This document shows, piece after piece, positions 55,177-64,000 of a DNA stretch of 64,000 bases. Made by a program: the position numbers and the translations under genes. The DNA comes from Flavobacterium sp. NRK F7. Its GTDB lineage: Bacteria; Bacteroidota; Bacteroidia; Flavobacteriales; Flavobacteriaceae. The notes beneath the pieces are model-generated. The model did not search any database. It worked only from the letters and a program-made list of their open reading frames with translations, and was not told the origin of the DNA. Position 1 is the stretch's first letter. Each line of letters opens with the position of its first letter. The stretch is from positions 2,593,524-2,657,523 of the forward strand of contig NZ_JAMXLB010000001.1 in the NCBI RefSeq assembly GCF_024054195.1. Reading direction: 5' to 3'.

Positions 55177-57345
55177 ATGATTTCAGTTACCAATAAGACT
55201 TTACAGGATTTAGAATTTCATACTATTTTAGAAACTATTTCCAATAAATGTACTACCGAAATTGGACAGCAAAAAGCACTAGAAATTGTACCATTTAAAG
55301 ACAAAGAAGCTTTAATGCTGGAGCTAGCCCAAACTTCAGAATATGTTGCTTCTTATTCCAATAATAATGCAATTCCAAATCACGGATTTGAATCTATTAC
55401 AAAAGACTTACAATTTTTAGGTATAGAAGATAGTTTTTTAGATGCATCCAGTTTTAAAAAAATTGCACATGTAGCTGAAACAGCAAATACATTATTACTT
55501 TTTCTTAAAAAATTTCAAGAATATTATCCCAAATTATATTTCAAATCGAGCAGTATTGAGAACACTAAAGAAATAGCAAAATATATCGATACGGTTTTTG
55601 ATAAATATGGAGAAATAAAAGATAGTGCTTCTCCAGATTTAGTGAATATTCGTAGAAATATGCAATTGGTTAGAGGTAAAATTAATCAAAGTTTTGGTAC
55701 TGCTTTAACGCAATATAATTCATCTGGATATTTAGACGATATTAAAGAAACTGTAGTTGAAAATCGCAGAGTTTTAGCGGTTTTAGCCATGTATCGAAAA
55801 AAAGTAAAAGGTTCGGTTTTAGGTAGTTCGAAAACAGGTAGCATTGTTTACATAGAACCTGAAGCTACCTTGCGCTATTCGAGAGAATTAAGTGATTTAG
55901 AACAAGATGAAAGAGAAGAAATTATTCGTATCCTAAAAAAATTAACAAATCAAATAAGGCCTTATAAAGATTTACTTTTTGAATACCAAAATTTCTTAGC
56001 AGCTGTGGATTTAATTTCGGCTAAAGCCAAATATGCCAATGCAATAAACGCCATTTTACCCACTATTACTGAAGAAAAGCGTTTGTATTTTAGAGATGCC
56101 TTTCATCCCATTCTATATTTAACCAATAAAGCTAAAAATGAAGTTATTTATCCTCAAACTATTGAGTTAGATAATCAAAGTAGAATTATTGTTATTTCTG
56201 GACCCAATGCGGGTGGTAAAACCATTTCATTAAAAACAATAGGTTTGTTGCAATTAATGCTACAATCAGGAATTTTAATACCCGTACATGAACGTAGTTC
56301 TACTTTCTTGTTTGATCGTATTTTAACAGATATCGGAGACAATCAATCTATTGAAAATCATTTAAGTACGTATAGCTATCGTTTAAAAAACATGAATTAC
56401 TTCTTAAAAAAATGCAATTCAAAAACCTTATTTTTAATTGATGAATTTGGTACTGGTTCCGATCCAGAATTAGGTGGTGCTTTGGCAGAAACGTTTTTAG
56501 AAGAATTTTATGCAAGAGAAGCTTTCGGAATTATTACCACACATTATACGAATTTAAAGATTTTAGCTAACGAATTGCCATTTGCAACCAATGCAAATAT
56601 GTTATTTGATGAAAAATCGCTAGAACCATTATACAAATTGCATTTAGGGCAAGCTGGTAGTTCTTTTACATTTGAAGTAGCACAAAAAAACGGAATTCCT
56701 TTTGGTTTAATTAACAGAGCCAAAAAGAAAATTGAGGGGAGCAAGGTACGTTTTGATAAAACCATCGCTACCCTTCAGAAGGAACGTTCCAAATTAGAAA
56801 AAACCTCACAAAATTTAAAAGAAGAAGAATCGAAAGCGAGAGAAGAAAGCAAAAAGATGGAAAGCATTAACGCTAAGATTCAAGATAAATTAGAACGCTA
56901 TCAGGAATTGTATGATGCGAATCAACGATTAATTTATTTAGGTCAGCGTTTAGATGACATTTCTGAAAAATACTTCAATAACAAAGATAAAAAAACCTTA
57001 ATCGGTGATTTTTTAAAGATGGTTGAGATAGAAAATTCAAAACGAAAAAAAATTACTAAAAAAGAGAAAATTGCCAAAGAAAGGGTAGAAAAGCAAATAA
57101 TTGAAGAAGTAAAAGAAAAAGTAGAAGAAATTAGAACGGAGAAAAAAGAGAAGAAAATAAAAGCACAAAAATTAGAAGCTGAAAAACCAAAAGTAATTTT
57201 AAAAGTGGGAGATCGAGTTCGAATGAACGATGGAAAAGCGATTGGTACGATTGACAAAATTGAAAAAAATAAAGCTACTGTGAATTATGGAATTTTCACT
57301 TCTAAAGTAAATTTGGATCAATTAGAGTATATTCAACCTTTATAA
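55177..57345 (+). CDS. mutS2: MutS2-family protein without Smr domain
   Basis: 722 residues. MutS core and clamp helices (residues ~1-300), then the ATPase with Walker A GPNAGGKT at 342-349, LFLIDEFGTGSDPELGG (Walker B), THYTNLKIL, followed by a long coiled coil (~525-690, rich in Lys and Glu). The end is a small KOW-like strand part (VGDRVRMNDGKAIGTIDKIEKN). The Smr endonuclease domain that closes most MutS2 proteins is absent. MutS2 acts on recombination intermediates or stalled ribosomes rather than mismatches. A -7-like TAAATTTG lies 24 bp before the start. Confidence 0.92.
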   Translation: MISVTNKTLQDLEFHTILETISNKCTTEIGQQKALEIVPFKDKEALMLELAQTSEYVASYSNNNAIPNHGFESITKDLQFLGIEDSFLDASSFKKIAHVAETANTLLLFLKKFQEYYPKLYFKSSSIENTKEIAKYIDTVFDKYGEIKDSASPDLVNIRRNMQLVRGKINQSFGTALTQYNSSGYLDDIKETVVENRRVLAVLAMYRKKVKGSVLGSSKTGSIVYIEPEATLRYSRELSDLEQDEREEIIRILKKLTNQIRPYKDLLFEYQNFLAAVDLISAKAKYANAINAILPTITEEKRLYFRDAFHPILYLTNKAKNEVIYPQTIELDNQSRIIVISGPNAGGKTISLKTIGLLQLMLQSGILIPVHERSSTFLFDRILTDIGDNQSIENHLSTYSYRLKNMNYFLKKCNSKTLFLIDEFGTGSDPELGGALAETFLEEFYAREAFGIITTHYTNLKILANELPFATNANMLFDEKSLEPLYKLHLGQAGSSFTFEVAQKNGIPFGLINRAKKKIEGSKVRFDKTIATLQKERSKLEKTSQNLKEEESKAREESKKMESINAKIQDKLERYQELYDANQRLIYLGQRLDDISEKYFNNKDKKTLIGDFLKMVEIENSKRKKITKKEKIAKERVEKQIIEEVKEKVEEIRTEKKEKKIKAQKLEAEKPKVILKVGDRVRMNDGKAIGTIDKIEKNKATVNYGIFTSKVNLDQLEYIQPL

Positions 57346-57361
57346 ATTATAAAAAAGAATA

Positions 57362-57781
57362 ATGGAAATAGAAAACTTACCCAAAGACAAGCAGATTATT
57401 CTTTTTGATGGAATTTGCAATTTATGCGAATCTTCTGTTCAATTTATAATAAAAAGAGACAAAAACGATGTTTTTCGTTTTGTAGCCATTCAATCTGAAT
57501 TAGGTCAAAAGATTATTAAACATATTGGTATTGATACCTCAAAAACAGATTCTATTATTTTGTATATTCCTGGAAAAGCTTATTATTATAAAGCAGAAGC
57601 TGCATTACAAATTGCAAAAAAAATAAAAGGATTTTACGCTTTATTGGGATATTTCAGTTTCATTCCAAATGTCATTAAAAATACTGTTTATGATTATATT
57701 GCAAAAAATCGATATAAGTGGTATGGTAAGAAAGAATCCTGTATGATTCCAACACCTGAATTAAAAGCTAAATTTTTATAA
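57362..57781 (+). CDS. DCC-family thiol-disulfide oxidoreductase
   Basis: 139 residues. N-terminal ILFDGICNLCESSVQFIIKRD is the DxxCxxC signature that names the DCC family; FRFVAIQSELGQKI and YYYKAEAALQIAKKI follow. It is thought to be a thioredoxin-fold oxidoreductase of unknown partner. 16 bp after mutS2 on the same strand, so likely co-transcribed; a terminator follows. Confidence 0.9.
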   Translation: MEIENLPKDKQIILFDGICNLCESSVQFIIKRDKNDVFRFVAIQSELGQKIIKHIGIDTSKTDSIILYIPGKAYYYKAEAALQIAKKIKGFYALLGYFSFIPNVIKNTVYDYIAKNRYKWYGKKESCMIPTPELKAKFL

Positions 57782-57784
57782 ATA

Positions 57785-57818
57785 AAAAACGCTCAATATA
57801 TTTTATTGAGCGTTTTTC
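57785..57818. terminator. Bidirectional terminator
   Basis: Stem AAAAACGCTCAATA / TATTGAGCGTTTTT with a short loop, between the convergent genes ending at 57781 and 57835. Confidence 0.9.
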
Positions 57819-57834
57819 TTAAGATTATTAAAAA

Positions 57835-58791
57835 TTAATTTTTAATAATCTTTTTATCTAGAACTCCATCAGTCGTTTTAATTTTCATAAAATAAACTCC
57901 TGAGTTTAAATCGGAAATATTTAAATTATAGTTGGTAACTGAATCTGTTTTCGTTTCTTTTATAATTCTTCCATTAATATCAGTTAGTGAGATATTTTCA
58001 AACACAACATCATCACTGGAAATAGAAATAATGTCGTTAACTGGATTTGGATAAACTACAAATTTTGAAGCTAGGAAAGAATCTGATCCTAAAGTAGCAG
58101 CTGTAACTTTGAAATCATCAACCATAAACATGTAAGCATCAGATGTTTCGTATTTAATTCCAATTCTTATACTTTGTCCATCATAAGCTGATAAAGAAGC
58201 CGTATATTCTGCCCATGTTCCATAAGGAGCAGTTAAATATGTACCACCAGAAATAATTGTAAAATCGGTTGATAGTGTTGGTACACCTGTACCCACAAAT
58301 ACACCTACTCTATATCTTTCCAATCCATAGGTATCTGACATTGATTTTACCCATACACTTAATGCGCTTCCACTTACACCTGATAAATCAATTACTGGGC
58401 TAATTAACCAATCTTCATTCGCAGTTGCTCCACCAGTAGTAGATGGTACACCTGCCCAAGCAGCTGCATATTTTGACCCTGTCCTAGGATCAAAATTTCT
58501 ATTTTCGGTTTCATTTCCTACACCCTCCGTTGCATTAGTAACTCCCGCAGTAGTAGGATTAAAAATTTGATATGCCATGGCTGCACCAGCATTATCCCAT
58601 GTTGCTGGATCTGCTCCACCTGTATAGGTAAACAACATATCTAGATCTAAAACTTGCCATGTATTCGTTCCATCTGTAATTCCTGAAATCACAAAATCTG
58701 GATATGTTTCAAAACTATCCTCATATACAGTAACTTGAGAATAGGCAAATAAATTGAATAGAGCAAATAAAAAAAGTAAATTTTTCTTCAT
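57835..58791 (-). CDS. Type IX-secreted protein with choice-of-anchor J and sorting domains
   Basis: 318 residues: signal peptide (KKNLLFLFALFNLFAYSQ), a cleaved-adhesin/choice-of-anchor J jelly roll (residues ~20-235; DWLISPVIDLSGVSGSALSV, YMFMVDDFKV) and a C-terminal sorting domain of the Por type A kind (VVYPNPVNDIISISS, LTDINGRIIKE, SDLNSGVYFMKIKT, KKIIKN). The sorting domain sends it through the type IX system to the cell surface. It is often a carbohydrate- or host-binding protein; the ligand is unknown. Confidence 0.92.
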   Translation of the reverse strand: MKKNLLFLFALFNLFAYSQVTVYEDSFETYPDFVISGITDGTNTWQVLDLDMLFTYTGGADPATWDNAGAAMAYQIFNPTTAGVTNATEGVGNETENRNFDPRTGSKYAAAWAGVPSTTGGATANEDWLISPVIDLSGVSGSALSVWVKSMSDTYGLERYRVGVFVGTGVPTLSTDFTIISGGTYLTAPYGTWAEYTASLSAYDGQSIRIGIKYETSDAYMFMVDDFKVTAATLGSDSFLASKFVVYPNPVNDIISISSDDVVFENISLTDINGRIIKETKTDSVTNYNLNISDLNSGVYFMKIKTTDGVLDKKIIKN

Positions 58792-58921
58792 GATTGTTAA
58801 TATTTAATTGTTTTTCAAGCTCAAAATACAAAAAAACTATTCTTTATTGAAATTTATTATTAAATATTTAACTTTTAAAGTTAAGAATTTAAACATTATT
58901 CAGAACATATAATTCCCATTT

Positions 58922-58950
58922 ATCATCATAATAAAAAAAACAGTACTAAA
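58922..58950 (-). terminator. Terminator of aroC
   Basis: Inverted repeat CAGTACTAAATAGTACTG (58931-58948) followed on the minus strand by a run of eight T; 54 bp beyond the aroC stop. Confidence 0.75.
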
Positions 58951-59003
58951 TAGTACTGCTTTTTATCAATTATTCTTAATTCAAATTATTTATCAAAAAA
59001 TAA

Positions 59004-60065
59004 TTATTCTTTGGTATTTTGCAACAAATAATAATCTACCATTACAAGAGCTGCCATTGCTTCAACAATAGGAACTGCTCTTGGAACGACACAAGGATCA
59101 TGTCTCCCTTTTCCTTGCAAATTAATAATTTTACCTTCTTTGGTTAAAACATCTTGTTTCTGAATTAAAGTGGCAACAGGTTTAAATGCTACTTTAAAAT
59201 AGATATCCATTCCATTACTTATACCTCCTTGAATACCGCCCGATAAGTTCGTTTTGGTTGTTCCATCCGCATTAAATAAATCATTGTGCTGACTCCCCTT
59301 CATTTTAGCCCCTTCAAAACCACTTCCAAATTCAAATCCTTTGACTGCATTTATAGACAGCATTGCTTTGCCAAGTTCAGCATGCAGTTTATCAAATACT
59401 GGTTCACCTAAACCAATAGGTACATTTTGTATGACACAAGTAATAACACCTCCAACCGTGTCACCTTGCTTTTTAATTTCTTTAATATAGCTTTCCATTT
59501 CTTGAGCTATCTTTAAATCGGGACATCGAATAGGGTTTTTTTCAATATTAGAAAAATCCAATGCTTCATACGATTTATCCAATGAAATTTCTCCAACCGA
59601 TGAAACAAATGCAGTAATTTTTATATTTGAAATTACTTGTTTAGCGATTGCACCCGCAACTACTCTACTTGCAGTTTCTCTTGCAGAACTTCTTCCTCCA
59701 CCTCTATAATCTCTAAGTCCATACTTCTTTTCATATACATAATCTGCATGACTTGGTCTAAATGTATCTTTAATATCAGAGTAATCATGAGACTTTTGAT
59801 TGGTATTAGGAATGATAAAACCTATTGGTGTTCCTGTAGTTTTTCCTTCAAAAATTCCAGATAAAAACTGAACTTCATCTTCTTCTTTTCGTTGTGTAAC
59901 AATAGCAGACTGTCCTGGTTTTCTCCGTTGCATTTCTACTTTTATAGCCTCTAAATCTAACTGAATTCCAGCTGGGCAACCATCAATAACACCACCTAGT
60001 GCTTCTCCATGTGATTCTCCAAATGTCATTAATGAAAAAATCTTACCAAATGAATTTCCTGCCAT
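59004..60065 (-). CDS. aroC: Chorismate synthase
   Basis: 353 residues, usual length. Last step of the shikimate path: EPSP to chorismate with reduced FMN. Motifs are [25 protein letters not shown] at the start, [41 protein letters not shown] and [23 protein letters not shown] single gene. The 228-bp gap to the next gene holds AT-rich sequence with a -7-like TATATTTG (60263-60270) on plus. Confidence 0.97.
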   Translation of the reverse strand: MAGNSFGKIFSLMTFGESHGEALGGVIDGCPAGIQLDLEAIKVEMQRRKPGQSAIVTQRKEEDEVQFLSGIFEGKTTGTPIGFIIPNTNQKSHDYSDIKDTFRPSHADYVYEKKYGLRDYRGGGRSSARETASRVVAGAIAKQVISNIKITAFVSSVGEISLDKSYEALDFSNIEKNPIRCPDLKIAQEMESYIKEIKKQGDTVGGVITCVIQNVPIGLGEPVFDKLHAELGKAMLSINAVKGFEFGSGFEGAKMKGSQHNDLFNADGTTKTNLSGGIQGGISNGMDIYFKVAFKPVATLIQKQDVLTKEGKIINLQGKGRHDPCVVPRAVPIVEAMAALVMVDYYLLQNTKE

Positions 60066-60293
60066 AATGTTTACAAATATGTTGTTACGTGGATGTAACT
60101 ATTACCATTTTTATTTTGTGATTGGATAAAAACAAATTTATGTATTATTTATGAGTTTTAGTAAATTCACTAATTAGTTTTATTACTAATGCAAAGAAGT
60201 TCTACTTTCATAACTATATCATTAAAATTATAAGATATAGATTATTAATTATGAAAAAATTCTATATTTGCTAGAGACCGTAATTAATAATTT

Positions 60294-61100
60294 ATGAAAA
60301 ACTTAATCGCTCTTTTTCTAATTTCTACGATTTTATATTCTTGTTCCAATGATAATGATACAGCACAAAGCGAGTCCTTTGTTTTACCTTTTAATAGTAA
60401 TAATTATTGGACATATGACATAACTGATGACACACAAAACACCTATAGAGATTCATTATTTGTAGGAAATGACACTTTAATAAATGGTAAAACCTATAAA
60501 AAAATGAAAACTAAAGATAATGTGGCATTTGGTTTTTATTCTAATTCATTAAATAATAACGGGGTGAGAGTTACTGGAAATAAATTATTACTCTCTGGAG
60601 CGTTTTCATTAAACAATGATCAAAATCTACCTTTTAATTTTACATTAGTTTTAGATGATTTTATTGCATTTGATGCAGATGCACCATTAGAAGGCAATCC
60701 TTCAACAAGATCAGGAGTTATTCAAGAAGAGGTAAATGGTTATCCACTTATTATTAATTATGTTCTAAAATCAGTTGGAGGAAATTCTTATCCAAACTAT
60801 ACTTCACCAGATGGAAAAACCTACAGTGATGTAAAATCTGGAAAAATTGTTTTAAATATTAAAGTTACTACAACACAAGAAGTTTCTGGGATTCCTATAA
60901 CGATAACGATATTACAACCGCAAGATGTGATTATTTCTGACCAATTTGTGGCAAAAAATATTGGTGTGGTACACACGCATACTATTTCTCAATACTATTT
61001 AGACAGTCAATTTTCGGAAGAGATTAGTAATCAATTAAATATACCAACATCTTATAGTGGAAATCAATTTGAGTATTTAGATACTTATGTAATAAATTAA
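60294..61100 (+). CDS. Lipoprotein of unknown function
   Basis: 268 residues with a lipoprotein signal (LISTILYSCS, Cys ~17). The mature part is beta-rich: FNSNNYWTYDITDDTQNTYRDSLF, VGNDTLINGKTYKKMKTKDN, and TTTQEVSGIPITITILQPQD. No enzyme motif. It resembles the many Bacteroidota envelope lipoproteins with no assigned role. TATATTTG lies 24 bp upstream. Confidence 0.8.
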   Translation: MKNLIALFLISTILYSCSNDNDTAQSESFVLPFNSNNYWTYDITDDTQNTYRDSLFVGNDTLINGKTYKKMKTKDNVAFGFYSNSLNNNGVRVTGNKLLLSGAFSLNNDQNLPFNFTLVLDDFIAFDADAPLEGNPSTRSGVIQEEVNGYPLIINYVLKSVGGNSYPNYTSPDGKTYSDVKSGKIVLNIKVTTTQEVSGIPITITILQPQDVIISDQFVAKNIGVVHTHTISQYYLDSQFSEEISNQLNIPTSYSGNQFEYLDTYVIN

Positions 61101-61201
61101 CAAAAATTGCAATTCTATAACTTATTTTTATAATTTTATAAAAAATAATTCGTTTTAAGTTCTAATTTTGTATTCAACAATTTTAAATAAATTAAAAACA
61201 A

Positions 61202-61699
61202 ATGAGAAAATTAATTTTAACAGCTTTTATGCTAGTAGGTTTGGCTTTTAGTTCCCAAGCACAGGACATATCTAAAAATGCATTAGGACTTAGATTAGGA
61301 GATAATGATGGTTTTGGTGGAGAAATTTCTTACCAAAGAGGTTTATCGGATAACAATCGATTAGAGTTTGATTTAGGTTGGAGAAATAGTAATCATGTTG
61401 ATGCCTTTAAATTAGTTGGTTTATACCAATGGGTTTGGAATATTGAAGATGGTTTTAATTGGTATGCTGGTGTTGGTGCTGGAGTTGGTTCATGGAGTAT
61501 AGATGAAAAATACTATGGTGTTAAAGATAGCGGTTCTTATTTCTTAGCAGCTGGAGACATTGGAATCGAATATAATTTTGATTTCCCATTACAATTGTCT
61601 TTAGATTTTAGACCTGAATTGTATTTTGGTGGGGATGAAAATTACAGAGATGATTTTGGACCAGATATCGCATTAGGTATTAGATACAGATTCAATTAA
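61202..61699 (+). CDS. Small outer-membrane beta-barrel protein
   Basis: 165 residues with signal peptide (RKLILTAFMLVGLAFSSQAQ) and about eight amphipathic strands with Gly and aromatic residues (GLRLGDNDGFGGEISYQRGL, RLEFDLGWRN, FNWYAGVGAGVGSW, LQLSLDFRPELYFGG, ALGIRYRFN ending in an aromatic), as in OmpW/OmpX-size barrels. It probably sits in the outer membrane. Terminator follows. Confidence 0.85.
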   Translation: MRKLILTAFMLVGLAFSSQAQDISKNALGLRLGDNDGFGGEISYQRGLSDNNRLEFDLGWRNSNHVDAFKLVGLYQWVWNIEDGFNWYAGVGAGVGSWSIDEKYYGVKDSGSYFLAAGDIGIEYNFDFPLQLSLDFRPELYFGGDENYRDDFGPDIALGIRYRFN

Positions 61700-61703
61700 T
61701 AAT

Positions 61704-61736
61704 AAAAAAGGAACTCTAAAATGAGTTCCTTTTTTT
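61704..61736. terminator. Bidirectional terminator
   Basis: Stem AAAAAAGGAACTC / GAGTTCCTTTTTT with a 6-nt loop, shared by the convergent genes ending at 61699 and 61735. Confidence 0.88.
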
Positions 61737-62202
61737 ATTTTATTGTATATTTTTTAGCTTTTGGAATAATCGCAATACAAAAAGGATTGGTTAATGCCAT
61801 GGTCACATTCTCTCCGCTTTTCGGGCCAATTTGTTTGGAATAAATTACTACTTCTTCATTGGTTTTTTCAACTTTTTCAACAGTAATAGTATAACCACCT
61901 GTATTTTTTTGGCCTAAATATAAAAATAGAACTGCTTTATCGTCAAAATTAAACAGATTCAATTCAGGTAATTCAGTAGAAAGTCCCAATTGTCCTAATT
62001 CTTGATTTAAATCCATTGAATTTTCTACGACTAAATAGTCAAAAGTATCCTTTCCTCCATAAGAAGAAGAATGAATAATTTCAAATAGCGCATTTTGCTT
62101 TTTAGTATTATTTGCTACATCCATTTCTGATTCTGACTTTGTTTTATTGGAACAACAAGATGATGCAATCAAAAAAACAAATAACAAGTAACTAATTTTC
62201 AT
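61735..62202 (-). CDS. PrcB-like lipoprotein
   Basis: About 155 residues from ATG 62202 (KISYLLFVFLIASSCCSN, lipobox with Cys 16-17); the longer reading to 62292 lies inside bshA. The C-terminal part (VLFLYLGQKNTGGYTITVEKV to ENVTMALTNPFCIAIIPK) is the PrcB C-terminal domain, known from the dentilisin protease complex of spirochetes and common in Bacteroidota. Its start overlaps the bshA stop by 11 nt, so translation is coupled. Confidence 0.85.
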   Translation of the reverse strand: MKISYLLFVFLIASSCCSNKTKSESEMDVANNTKKQNALFEIIHSSSYGGKDTFDYLVVENSMDLNQELGQLGLSTELPELNLFNFDDKAVLFLYLGQKNTGGYTITVEKVEKTNEEVVIYSKQIGPKSGENVTMALTNPFCIAIIPKAKKYTIK

Positions 62203-63334
62203 TGGCATAAGATTGTATAACTTCCTCATAAACATTTTCATAAAGAGGTAATATTTTTTTAATATCGTATTTTGAGGCTTCTTGTAAAGCATTTCTTTTA
62301 AACTGATTTAACACCATATTGTCTTTTAAAATAGAAATGGCATTTTTACTCATATCTTGTATATCTCCCACATTACTTAAATAACCCGTTACACCATCAA
62401 TATTTACTTCAGGTAAACCTCCAGAATTACTTGAAATAACAGGAACGCCACAGGACATTGCTTCCAAAGCTGCTAAACCAAAACTTTCCGTTTCAGAGGG
62501 TAGTAAAAACAAATCGGTAAAGCATAAAATTTTATCAATTTCATTACTGTTTCCAAAAAAGATAACTTTACTTTGAATACCTAATTCTTGACACAGCGTT
62601 TCTGCTTTTTCTTTTTCAGGACCATCTCCTACCATCATCAACTTAGCTGGGATATGTTTTTGTATTTCGAAAAAGATTTTGACCACATCATCAATTCGTT
62701 TCACTTTTCTAAAATTAGAAATATGAGTAACTACTTTTTCGTCTGAAGTTGCCATTAAAGAACGATGGCAAGGGTCATTTACATCTAATCTTTCTTTATT
62801 TATTTCGATAAAATTTGGAATTACTTTAATTTCTTTTTTAATATCAAATAAACGATACGTATCTTCTTTCAAACTATGTGAAACACTAGTTACCACATCC
62901 GACTTATTAATACTAAAACTAACAGCAGGTTTATAAAAAGGATGATTACCAACTAAAGTTATATCTGTACCGTGTAAAGTGGTTACCATAGGAATTCGTA
63001 TTCCTTCTTCTTCTAGCATTTTTTTAGCCATATAACCCGCATAGGCATGAGGTATGGCATAATGTACGTGTAATACTTCTATTTTGTACAATTTTACCAT
63101 ATCTACTAATTTGCTCGATAATGCTAATTCATAAGGCTGGTAATGAAATAAAGGGTATTCAGGAACGTGTACTTCGTGATAAAAAATGTTTTGATTCAAA
63201 AGTGCTAAACGCACGGGTTGGCTGTAGGTTATAAAATGAATTTGGTGACCTTTTCGTGCCAATTCAAGTCCTAATTCAGTTGCTACTACTCCACTTCCAC
63301 CGAAAGTTGGATAACAAACTATGGCTATTTTCAT
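62192..63334 (-). CDS. bshA: N-acetyl-alpha-D-glucosaminyl L-malate synthase
   Basis: 380 residues, GT4 glycosyltransferase. First step of bacillithiol synthesis, joining UDP-GlcNAc and malate. Matches BshA well: MKIAIVCYPTFGGSGVVATE, ITYSQPVRL, HVHYAIPHAYAGYMAK, TTLHGTDITLVG, HISNFRKVKRIDDVV and PSETESFGLAALEAMSCGVP. Its presence points to bacillithiol as the low-molecular-weight thiol. bshB and bshC are not in the window. Confidence 0.95.
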   Translation of the reverse strand: MKIAIVCYPTFGGSGVVATELGLELARKGHQIHFITYSQPVRLALLNQNIFYHEVHVPEYPLFHYQPYELALSSKLVDMVKLYKIEVLHVHYAIPHAYAGYMAKKMLEEEGIRIPMVTTLHGTDITLVGNHPFYKPAVSFSINKSDVVTSVSHSLKEDTYRLFDIKKEIKVIPNFIEINKERLDVNDPCHRSLMATSDEKVVTHISNFRKVKRIDDVVKIFFEIQKHIPAKLMMVGDGPEKEKAETLCQELGIQSKVIFFGNSNEIDKILCFTDLFLLPSETESFGLAALEAMSCGVPVISSNSGGLPEVNIDGVTGYLSNVGDIQDMSKNAISILKDNMVLNQFKRNALQEASKYDIKKILPLYENVYEEVIQSYANEN

Positions 63335-63466
63335 ATAGGTTTATTTATTGACATACACTTCATAACGTATTCTTATAGCAATAAAAAAATAACAATTGTA
63401 TGAAATGATTTACAGACTATAAAAGTACTATTATTTTAGAAGCCTATTTTTTAAATATTCGTTAAA

Positions 63467-63922
63467 TTATTTAGTAAATGCATTTTCATAAGTAGCAATC
63501 CAATCTGCAACGGTCATCTTAGTAACCAATTCTCCAATCAAATCGTACGGAATATCTTCTTCTTTTTTGAATCGCATACAACTTTTTCCTATGTCGAGTT
63601 TTTTGCTTGAGAACTTTGGATAAGCAGCTACAAACCAGTCGTACAAGTCTTTTTTGGCATAAATCCCCATATGATAAAAATTGATACTGTTCTTTTGGGA
63701 AGCAAAACTCATAAAAGGCAAGGGTAATTTTGGGTTACAATGATATCCAGAAGGATATAGTTCATGAGGCACTACATAACCAATCATTCCATAACTCATT
63801 TCTTCTCGAAAGCCTTTTGGCAAATTCTTTAAAATAACAGCTCTTAGTTTGTTTATGGCTTGTTTTCTTTCCTCTGGAACTTCTTTAATATATTCGTCAG
63901 GAGATTTTGCTGATGATGTCAT
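63467..63922 (-). CDS. DUF1801 protein (YdhG-like)
   Basis: 151 residues. SPDEYIKEVPEERKQAINKL, GFREEMSYGMIGYVVPH, LPFMSFASQKNSINFYHMG and SCMRFKKEEDIP are the DUF1801 pattern. It is a small soluble alpha/beta protein related to frataxin-like iron proteins in fold predictions; function unknown. Its start lies 2 bp after the stop of a gene that enters from the right edge. Confidence 0.88.
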   Translation of the reverse strand: MTSSAKSPDEYIKEVPEERKQAINKLRAVILKNLPKGFREEMSYGMIGYVVPHELYPSGYHCNPKLPLPFMSFASQKNSINFYHMGIYAKKDLYDWFVAAYPKFSSKKLDIGKSCMRFKKEEDIPYDLIGELVTKMTVADWIATYENAFTK

Positions 63923-63924
63923 GA

Positions 63925-64000
63925 CTAATGAATTATAGATTCGTAAATAACTTTTTGAATATTCTCTCTAATATTTTCCTTTGACAAATAATTTGTAGTT
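63925..64000 (-). CDS. C-terminal end of a gene cut by the window edge
   Basis: On the minus strand the last 76 bp are open, reading TNYLSKENIRENIQKVIYES-IIH and then a stop at 63925. The stop lies two bases before the DUF1801 start codon, as in a tight operon. The text is helical and could end a glycosyltransferase or other enzyme; too short to name. Confidence 0.4.
   Translation of the reverse strand, partial: TTNYLSKENIRENIQKVIYESIIH

Noticed and set aside
56943..57257. 104-codon minus-strand frame inside mutS2
   Set aside because: Phe/Ser-rich text mirrors the Lys/Glu coiled coil of MutS2; an antisense shadow.

Overview
The window is a piece of a Flavobacteriaceae chromosome, most like Flavobacterium. 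Pointers are the very AT-rich sequence, type IX secretion parts (a PorP/SprF-family protein and a C-terminal Por-type sorting domain), BshA of bacillithiol synthesis, single-chain SdaA, a fused branched-chain 2-oxoacid dehydrogenase E1, DUF3667, DUF4919 and PrcB-type proteins, and promoters of the Bacteroidota form TTTG-N19-21-TAnnTTTG. Most of it is ordinary housekeeping chromosome. The first ~3.7 kb is accessory in character.

Layout. 1-1.85 kb: three unrelated small plus-strand genes separated by ~145-bp spacers that start alike (GCTAACAG), resembling a cassette array. 1.9-2.73 kb: eight 16-bp palindromes repeated every 21-22 bp, then a lone gene of unknown function with its own terminator. 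2.79-3.66 kb: four copies of a ~110-bp element with inverted-repeat ends, with a GIY-YIG nuclease gene between copies 3 and 4. 3.8-11.3 kb: serine hydrolase, DUF3667 protein, dnaX (split by an A10 slip site), FCP1-like phosphatase, a frameshifted zinc-ribbon protein and a frameshifted YadA-head-like surface protein. 11.4-14.9 kb: sixA-ppk1-ppx polyphosphate operon. 15.1-18.2 kb: PorP/SprF plus OmpA-family pair, followed by a possible small RNA gene on the minus strand. 18.2-22.2 kb: pdxH, a Flavo-1-like RNA, and pyrR-pyrB-STAS-like-small membrane protein-rnz. 22.3-28.7 kb: BLUF protein, ABC-F ATPase, a thioredoxin-fold lipoprotein lacking CxxC, transaldolase, SDR, dipeptide epimerase. 28.7-28.85 kb: SRP RNA with its own promoter. 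28.9-39.8 kb: glutaminyl cyclase, several small envelope proteins, nitronate monooxygenase with DUF4442, a large zinc metalloprotease, dnaK, and a metalloprotease-like lipoprotein. 40-47.2 kb: sdaA, panB, rluA-type synthase, E1, 2-oxoglutarate oxygenase, SUI1 protein. 47.3-52.9 kb: nucleoside phosphorylase, three tandem GNAT genes, an unexported binding-protein fold, transglutaminase, M23 peptidase. 53-64 kb: TonB-C protein, ung, mutS2, DCC protein, sorting-domain protein, aroC, lipoprotein, beta-barrel protein, PrcB-like lipoprotein with bshA, DUF1801.

How genes group. Clear units are the polyphosphate operon, the pyrimidine/rnz operon, the PorP-OmpA envelope pair, and bshA-prcB with an 11-nt overlap. 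Convergent neighbours mostly share bidirectional hairpin terminators. Three genes between 7.1 and 10.6 kb are broken by single-base frameshifts that one inserted base would each repair. That may mean consensus deletions in the source sequence, or real slippage and decay.
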